From an uncultured Clostridia bacterium (lineage in GTDB: Bacteria > Bacillota > Clostridia > Oscillospirales > Butyricicoccaceae), in contig CAJUJQ010000109.1 in assembly GCA_910586575.1 (NCBI GenBank), forward strand, positions 1-10,766: 10,766 bases of DNA, in the 5' to 3' direction. Below, one piece after another: positions 6,695 through 10,766 of the stretch. Below the pieces are notes generated by a model. It saw only the letters and a program-made list of their open reading frames with translations. It made no database searches and was not told the DNA's origin. Numbering within the stretch: position 1 is the stretch's first letter; each line of letters begins with the position of its first letter. The position numbers were made by a program, and so were the translations under genes.

Positions 6695-6774
6695 ACACCA
6701 CCTTAATGTTTCATCCGGCCAGAAATCAAAGCCGTCCTCGATCGGAATTTCCGCATGGCTGCGTTATCATTCTT

Positions 6775-6792
6775 GGCGGGCGTCAGCCCGCC
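6775..6792. repeat. GC-rich hairpin in the noc-parA spacer
   Basis: GGCGGGC and GCCCGCC form a perfect 7-bp stem around a GTCA loop. No T-run follows on either strand, so it is not a rho-independent terminator. A second pair of arms, CTTGGCG (6772-6778) and CGCCAAG (6825-6831), could form an alternative larger structure that competes for the left arm. Confidence 0.6.
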
Positions 6793-6912
6793 TGCGTCCT
6801 TTGCCTTGCCCTGCGAAAATCCTACGCCAAGTCCAACTCCAATTTCTAACCGGATGGACCACTAATTTGTGGAACAGCCGTGTTTCCCAGCGTTTTACAA
6901 TGCCCATAAATG

Positions 6913-6942
6913 TCAAAAAGCCCCGCTGTATATGCGGGGCTT
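6913..6942 (-). terminator. Rho-independent terminator of noc
   Basis: AAGCCCCGC (6918-6926) and GCGGGGCTT (6934-6942) form a perfect 9-bp stem with a 7-base loop, followed on the minus strand by a T-run (A at 6915-6919, shared with the stem base). It lies 55 bases past the noc stop and separates noc from the parA operon. Confidence 0.92.
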
Positions 6943-6997
6943 CCCGATAAGGAATCATCCAATAAAGATGGTGGGGTATCAATCTATAACAAGCCGG

Positions 6998-7813
6998 TCA
7001 CTCGGCGCGGGCGTTCGGGATGGAAATCGTCAGCCGCAGTCCATGCTCGTTTTCCTCCCGCTGGACATCGGCGCGCACGCCGCAGGACTGCATGGTGCCG
7101 ACCGCGCGGTCAATCGTGTTCAGGAACAGCCGCACGTCCTTTACCATCATGCGGATACGCCCTTTTTGCGGTGCGGCCAATTCCTGCTCGGTCAGCAGCT
7201 TGTCGATATACTGCTCGGTACGGCTGACATTCAGCTCATGCTCGATAATATAGCGGGTAGCGGCAAGCCGCGCCTCCTCGTTGGTAATGCGCAGCAGCGC
7301 ACGGGCATGGCGCTCGGTCAGCTCGGCCTCGCGGATCAGCTCCATATTCTTGGGTGAAAGCTTGAGCAGGCGCAGCTTATTGGCAACCGCGCTCTGGGTC
7401 TTGCCGACACGGCGCGCGGCCTCCTCCTGGGTCAGCCCATATAGCTCGATGAGCTGCCGATAACCGTAGGCCTCCTCGAAAAAATCCAGATCGCGGCGCT
7501 GAAGGTTCTCAACCAGCGCAATCGCGGACGAATCCTGCTCGTCCGCCGTCATGACGATACAGGGTACCTCGGTCAGCCCGGCGGCACGCGCGGCGCGCAG
7601 GCGGCGCTCCCCCGCAATCAGCTCAAAGCCACCGTTTTTCCGACGCACGGTCAACGGGTTCAACACCCCATAGAGCCGGATGGATTCCGACAGCTGGTTG
7701 ATCGCCTCCGGTTCAAAATACTTTCGCGGCTGATACGGGTTGCGGGTAATCATGTTAATTCGGATTTGGCGCAATGGGCGGTCTGTTGTGGTAAAGCTTA
7801 ACAATGGTGTCAT
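6998..7813 (-). CDS. noc: Nucleoid occlusion protein Noc (ParB paralogue)
   Basis: ParB-family DNA-binding CTPase; in Bacillus, Noc binds its own sites across the chromosome and keeps the division ring off the nucleoid by attaching DNA to the membrane. The 271 residues show NPYQPRKYFEP (25-35), the CTP-binding GERRLRAARAAG (68-79), ENLQRRDLDFFEEA (102-115), and a helix-turn-helix at about 127-150 (LTQEEAARRVGKTQSAVANK). Assignment to Noc rather than ParB rests on the position after rsmG and before parA, and on a C-terminal half resembling Bacillus Noc: TERHARAL (166-173), LNVSRTE (194-200), LNTIDRAV..CGV (231-246). AGGGAG about 8 bases before the ATG at 7813 sets the start; the frame is open to an ATG at 7900 without a ribosome site. 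With the chosen start there is almost no room for the membrane-targeting amphipathic helix of Bacillus Noc. Confidence 0.85.
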   Translation of the reverse strand: MTPLLSFTTTDRPLRQIRINMITRNPYQPRKYFEPEAINQLSESIRLYGVLNPLTVRRKNGGFELIAGERRLRAARAAGLTEVPCIVMTADEQDSSAIALVENLQRRDLDFFEEAYGYRQLIELYGLTQEEAARRVGKTQSAVANKLRLLKLSPKNMELIREAELTERHARALLRITNEEARLAATRYIIEHELNVSRTEQYIDKLLTEQELAAPQKGRIRMMVKDVRLFLNTIDRAVGTMQSCGVRADVQREENEHGLRLTISIPNARAE

Positions 7814-7901
7814 AGCAGTCTCCCTTTCTGATAATTTCGGTGTAAAATGGCTCATGGTGGAACGCGCCTTCTCTGCCGCGCCATTCCGGTAACATCCCAT
7901 A

Positions 7902-7934
7902 GTTATAGATTACCATTTTATTCCAGTTTGTAAA
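7902..7934 (-). promoter_or_regulatory. Candidate promoter of noc
   Basis: Noc is cut off from rsmG by a strong terminator, so it needs its own promoter. On the minus strand TTTACA (7929-7934, 5 of 6 to TTGACA) is followed after 16 bases by TAATCT with an upstream TG (extended -10, 7907-7912). A better hexamer, TATAAC (7902-7907), lies 21 bases from the same -35. I cannot choose between them. Confidence 0.4.
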
Positions 7935-8019
7935 GGAGAAATTACCGCAATAACCATCTTTTCCCGCGAAATTCCGACAAATAAGGCGCTTCGTTTTCAT
8001 TTTTCTACGATTTCTCGTC

Positions 8020-8057
8020 AAAAAATAACAGTCCGTAATCATGCTACAGACTGTTAT
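8020..8057 (-). terminator. Rho-independent terminator of the mnmG-rsmG unit
   Basis: Arms at 8025-8037 and 8045-8057 pair over 13 positions with one G-U wobble around a 7-base loop; on the minus strand the stem is followed by five T (A at 8020-8024). It starts 34 bases past the rsmG stop. Between it and noc (7814-8019) I see only the candidate noc promoter and leader. Confidence 0.92.
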
Positions 8058-8091
8058 ATTTCCCGGATTTCTGTTCCGATGATATCAAATT

Positions 8092-8778
8092 TTACAGAGG
8101 CTGCGCCGAAATTTTCGCGTAGCGGCGCGGGTATTTTGCCGGGGTTTCGGCAATCTTGCGGATAACCACCAGTTTCCGGCAAAGGCCGGTTTTCGGCACG
8201 GTATAGCCGCGCACCTCCTCAACATCCCCGCCGAGCAGGGAAACCGCGTGCCTCGCCTCGTCAAGCTCCTTTGCACAGTCATCGGCCTTCATTGCGAGAA
8301 AACGGCCGCCCACGCGCACCAGCGGCAGCGACAGCTCGGCAAGGACATTTAAGCGCGCCACCGCCCGGCTGACTGCAAGGTCGAACATCTCACGGTGGCC
8401 GAATTCCTCCGCGCGGGCGTGCACCGCCGATGCGTTCGGGATTTGCAGAGCTTCTATCACCTCGCCCAGCCAGGCAATGCGCTTATTGAGCGAATCCAGC
8501 AGCGTAACCTCCGCGCCAGTCAGCAGCGCCAGCGGGATACCGGGGAAGCCCGCGCCGCAGCCCACGTCAATCACCTTGCCCCCGGCGTAGGGCGCGAGCA
8601 CGGCGCAGTCCAAAAAGTGACGGGTGACAACCTCCATCGGGTCGGTGACGGCGGTCAGGTTCATAACCTTGTTTTTCTCCAGCAGCAGCCTTGAAAATTC
8701 CAGTAATTTGTCCACAGCCTGTGGATTATCCAGCGACAGCGCGGCAAGGCCACTCGTCAAAAGCTCCCGTTCGGTCAC
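8092..8778 (-). CDS. rsmG: 16S rRNA (guanine-527-N7)-methyltransferase RsmG (GidB)
   Basis: S-adenosylmethionine-dependent enzyme that methylates N7 of G527 in the 530 loop of 16S rRNA in the small subunit; loss in many bacteria gives low-level streptomycin resistance. The 228 residues are typical. Seen: NLTAVTDPMEVVTRHFLD (40-57), characteristic of RsmG, the SAM-binding glycine loop VIDVGCGAGFPGIPLAL (69-85), the acidic residue ending strand 2 at about 95 (LLDS), and SRAVARL (137-143). The start is GTG at 8778, overlapping the mnmG stop in the four bases GTGA, with a G-rich ribosome site (GGGAGGGGGAG) just upstream inside mnmG. This implies translational coupling to mnmG, the usual Firmicutes order. 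Confidence 0.96.
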   Translation of the reverse strand: MTERELLTSGLAALSLDNPQAVDKLLEFSRLLLEKNKVMNLTAVTDPMEVVTRHFLDCAVLAPYAGGKVIDVGCGAGFPGIPLALLTGAEVTLLDSLNKRIAWLGEVIEALQIPNASAVHARAEEFGHREMFDLAVSRAVARLNVLAELSLPLVRVGGRFLAMKADDCAKELDEARHAVSLLGGDVEEVRGYTVPKTGLCRKLVVIRKIAETPAKYPRRYAKISAQPL

Positions 8779-10652
8779 TGCTCCCCCTCCCTTCCGGCTA
8801 CGTAAATCATCAGCGCGGTGATATCCGCCGGGGACACCCCCGAAATGCGGCTTGCCTGCCCAAACGAGCGCGGGCGGATTCGGTCGAGCTTCTGCCGGGC
8901 TTCGAGCCGCAGCGATGGGATGCTTTGATAGTCGATTCCCTCCGGCAGCAGCTTGCCTTCCAGCTTGCGGAACTGCTCCACGTCGTCCAGCTGGCGGCGG
9001 ATATAGCCATCGTATTTAATGCGGATTTCCACCTGCTCCCGCACCAGCGGCGGCAGCGCGGGGCGATCCGGGTCGAAGGGCGCAAGGCCGTCATAGCTCA
9101 GCTCGGGGCGGCGGATTAAATCGGACAGCCGCACGCCGTTCTTGAGCGGCGCGGAATGGCAGGCTTCCAAATAGCTTTGCAGCACCGGGGTGGGCGCAAT
9201 GCCGGTGTGCTCGGTGCGTTCGATTTCCGCGCGGACAGTTTCATATTTCTGCCGGGTTTTTTCCAAACGCTCCGGCGGATTTAAGCCAATCCGCGTCCCG
9301 ATTTCGACAAGGCGCTCATCGGCGTTGTCCTGCCGCAGCAGCAGCCGGTATTCCGAGCGCGAAGTCATCATGCGGTACGGTTCATTCGTCCCGCGTGTCA
9401 CCAGGTCGTCAATCAGCGTGCCAATATAGCCGTCGGCGCGGTCAAGAATCAGCGGTTCCCGCCCCAGGATTTTGAGCGCAGCATTGACGCCCGCAACCAG
9501 GCCCTGCGCGGCGGCTTCCTCATAGCCGGACGAGCCGCAGAACTGCCCCGCACCATACAGCCCGGAATACTGCTTGGTTTCCAGGGTTGGTTTCAGCTCT
9601 AACGGGTCAATACAGTCATATTCGATGGCATAGGCGGGGCGCATCATCTCCGCGTGCTCCAAGCCGTAGACCGAATGCAGCATTTTCACCTGCACATCCT
9701 CCGGCATGGACGAAGAAAAGCCCTGCACATACATTTCCTCCGTATCCAACCCCATCGGTTCAATGAACAGCTGATGGCGCGGCTTGTCCGCAAAGCGGAC
9801 GACCTTATCCTCAATCGAGGGGCAATAGCGCGGGCCTACGCCCGCAATTTTGCCGCTGTAGAGGGGCGAGCGGTCAAGGTTTTCGCGAATGACGCGCAGG
9901 GTTTCCGGGCTGGTGTAGGTCAGGTGGCAAACCACACGGTTTTCGGGCGGTTGGCTGGTCCCAAAGGAAAAGGGAATCAACTCGCGTTCCCCCGGCTGCA
10001 CCTCCATCACCGAAAAATCAATGGAGCGGCGGTTAATCCGCGCCGGGGTGCCCGTCTTGAACCGTTGGAGCCGCAGCCCCAGCCGCTTTAGCGAATCGGC
10101 CAGCTGCACGGCGGCAAACATGCCGTCCGGCCCGCCTTCGCGGATGCAATCCCCGACAATCGTGCGTCCGCCGAGGAAGGTTCCCGAGCAGACCACCGCC
10201 GCTTTCACTCGATAGACCGCGCCGGTATCGGTCACAACCGCCAAAACCGCGCCATTTTCAGTTAAAATATCAACAATTTCGTTCTGTTTCAGGCTCAGGC
10301 CAGGCTGCTGCTCCAGAGCGTGCTTCATATACGCACGGTATTTCATACGGTCTGCCTGCGCGCGCAGCGAGTGCACCGCCGGTCCCTTGCCCCGGTTCAG
10401 CATCCGGTACTGGATGCATGATGCGTCCGCCGCGCGCGCCATTTCGCCGCCCAAGGCGTCAATTTCGCGCACCAAATGCCCCTTTGCCGTGCCGCCAATT
10501 GCCGGGTTGCAGGGCATATTCCCGACCGCGTCAAGATTGATGGTAAAGCAAAGCGTGCGCAGCCCCAGGCGTGAGGCGGCCAGCGCCGCCTCAATCCCGG
10601 CGTGTCCCGCACCAATCACGGCAACATCATAGCTTCCCGCTGCATACTGCAA
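8775..10652 (-). CDS. mnmG: tRNA uridine-34 carboxymethylaminomethyl modification enzyme MnmG (GidA)
   Basis: FAD-dependent partner of the GTPase MnmE; the complex installs the (carboxymethyl)aminomethyl group on C5 of wobble U34 in several tRNAs. From the TTG at 10652 the protein has 625 residues, normal for the family. Seen: the FAD-binding GAGHAG (14-19), CNPAIGGTAKGHL (48-60), TGTPARINRRSIDF (200-213), GPRYCPSIEDK with Cys277 (273-283), GYEEAAAQGLVAG (376-388), and the C-terminal MnmE/tRNA-binding end SFGQASRISGVSPADI. An ATG two codons upstream (10658) is only 2 bases from the ribosome site, whereas the TTG is at 8 bases and gives the family-like start MQYAAGSYDV; the ATG remains possible. 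The expected upstream gene mnmE is missing because the contig ends in adapter sequence. Confidence 0.96.
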   Translation of the reverse strand: MQYAAGSYDVAVIGAGHAGIEAALAASRLGLRTLCFTINLDAVGNMPCNPAIGGTAKGHLVREIDALGGEMARAADASCIQYRMLNRGKGPAVHSLRAQADRMKYRAYMKHALEQQPGLSLKQNEIVDILTENGAVLAVVTDTGAVYRVKAAVVCSGTFLGGRTIVGDCIREGGPDGMFAAVQLADSLKRLGLRLQRFKTGTPARINRRSIDFSVMEVQPGERELIPFSFGTSQPPENRVVCHLTYTSPETLRVIRENLDRSPLYSGKIAGVGPRYCPSIEDKVVRFADKPRHQLFIEPMGLDTEEMYVQGFSSSMPEDVQVKMLHSVYGLEHAEMMRPAYAIEYDCIDPLELKPTLETKQYSGLYGAGQFCGSSGYEEAAAQGLVAGVNAALKILGREPLILDRADGYIGTLIDDLVTRGTNEPYRMMTSRSEYRLLLRQDNADERLVEIGTRIGLNPPERLEKTRQKYETVRAEIERTEHTGIAPTPVLQSYLEACHSAPLKNGVRLSDLIRRPELSYDGLAPFDPDRPALPPLVREQVEIRIKYDGYIRRQLDDVEQFRKLEGKLLPEGIDYQSIPSLRLEARQKLDRIRPRSFGQASRISGVSPADITALMIYVAGREGEQ

Positions 10653-10660
10653 GAGCATTT

Positions 10661-10666
10661 CCTCCC
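10661..10666 (-). promoter_or_regulatory. Ribosome binding site deciding the mnmG start
   Basis: GGGAGG on the minus strand ends 2 bases before the ATG at 10658 and 8 bases before the in-frame TTG at 10652. Normal spacing favours the TTG. Confidence 0.6.
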
Positions 10667-10735
10667 TATTTCCGACGGATTTTGATATAAATTTTTGGGC
10701 AGTATGCAGAGAATCTGTAACTTGACAGTTTCCAC

Positions 10736-10766
10736 AGACCGGAAGAGCGTCGTGTAGGGAAAGATT
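10736..10766. other. Illumina TruSeq adapter remnant (sequencing artefact) at contig end
   Basis: The last 31 bases match the standard Illumina read-through adapter, which begins AGATCGGAAGAGCGTCGTG, at 29 positions; 25 bases in a row are identical (10740-10764). Mismatches are C for T at 10739 and T for G at 10765. This is library sequence left untrimmed and assembled, not genomic DNA. Confidence 0.95.

Larger units (their letters stand above)
6507..6912. other. Non-coding spacer between the parA promoter and the noc terminator
   Basis: About 400 bases without a supportable gene. Its parA-proximal part (6507-6590) is A+T-rich. The middle (6590-6713) holds the 30-bp direct repeats, the parS site and a further TGTTTCA half-site at 6707-6713. 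The noc-proximal part (about 6714-6900) is more G+C-rich and structured: CGGAATTTCCG odd palindrome near 6744-6754, the hairpin at 6775-6792, and long-range arms CTTGGCG/CGCCAAG. Short open frames on both strands here lack ribosome sites and protein-like composition. I suspect the structured part is a dispersed intergenic element, but one copy cannot show this. Confidence 0.6.

Noticed and set aside
6654..6982. Short frames on both strands in the noc-parA spacer
   Set aside because: They cover parS, a hairpin and the noc terminator, lack start signals, and resemble no protein.
6440..6997. CRISPR array, tRNA gene or insertion-sequence ends in the largest gap
   Set aside because: The direct repeats number only two (plus a 9-mer), no regular spacers, no cloverleaf or CCA end, and no transposase or target-site duplication.
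7755..8042. Minus-strand 95-codon frame overlapping the noc start and leader
   Set aside because: It begins inside the rsmG terminator hairpin, has no ribosome site, and its composition is not protein-like; it overlaps noc in another frame.
10722..10727. TTGACA, a perfect -35 hexamer on the plus strand near the contig end
   Set aside because: No -10 hexamer at proper distance, and the downstream sequence is adapter, not genome.

Overview
The window reads as the region next to the replication origin of a Firmicutes (Clostridia) chromosome, most like the Oscillospiraceae/Ruminococcaceae group. The evidence is the gene order mnmG-rsmG-noc-parA-parB, a Noc-type second ParB paralogue, an exact Bacillus-type parS site, and G+C-rich coding sequence with strong GGAGG ribosome sites. 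The placement is inferred from protein motifs and gene order; no database search was run. Every supported gene lies on the minus strand, so transcription runs from high to low coordinates.

Region by region, in the direction of transcription. (1) 10736-10766 matches Illumina TruSeq adapter sequence and is not genomic, so the contig very probably ends here; mnmE, the usual upstream neighbour, is missing for that reason. (2) mnmG and rsmG overlap by 4 bases (tRNA wobble-uridine modification and 16S rRNA m7G527 methylation) and end at a strong terminator at 8020-8057. (3) noc (nucleoid occlusion) is a separate unit ending at a terminator at 6913-6942. (4) A 470-base non-coding stretch follows. 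It holds a perfect 16-bp parS, a 30-bp direct repeat that ends in the parS left half in both copies, a third copy of its 9-bp core, a GC-rich hairpin, and a sigma-A promoter for parA. (5) parA-parB-(membrane coiled-coil protein)-serS are tightly packed and probably one operon, ending at a terminator at 2905-2934. (6) A SUV3-like RNA helicase gene starts just 20 bases past that terminator and has its own terminator at 803-838. (7) The first 725 bases hold the 5' part of a lipoprotein gene cut by the window edge.

Together: ParA, ParB and parS drive origin segregation and SMC loading. Noc uses the same CTP-clamp fold to protect the nucleoid from division. MnmG, RsmG, SerRS and the helicase serve tRNA modification, ribosome maturation, tRNA charging and RNA turnover. 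The arrangement is mostly conserved core genome. The less ordinary parts are the repeat/parS cluster, the small membrane protein inside the partition operon, the eukaryote-organelle-like helicase with a zinc-ribbon tail, and the adapter at the contig end. I see no mobile element, CRISPR array, tRNA or rRNA gene.
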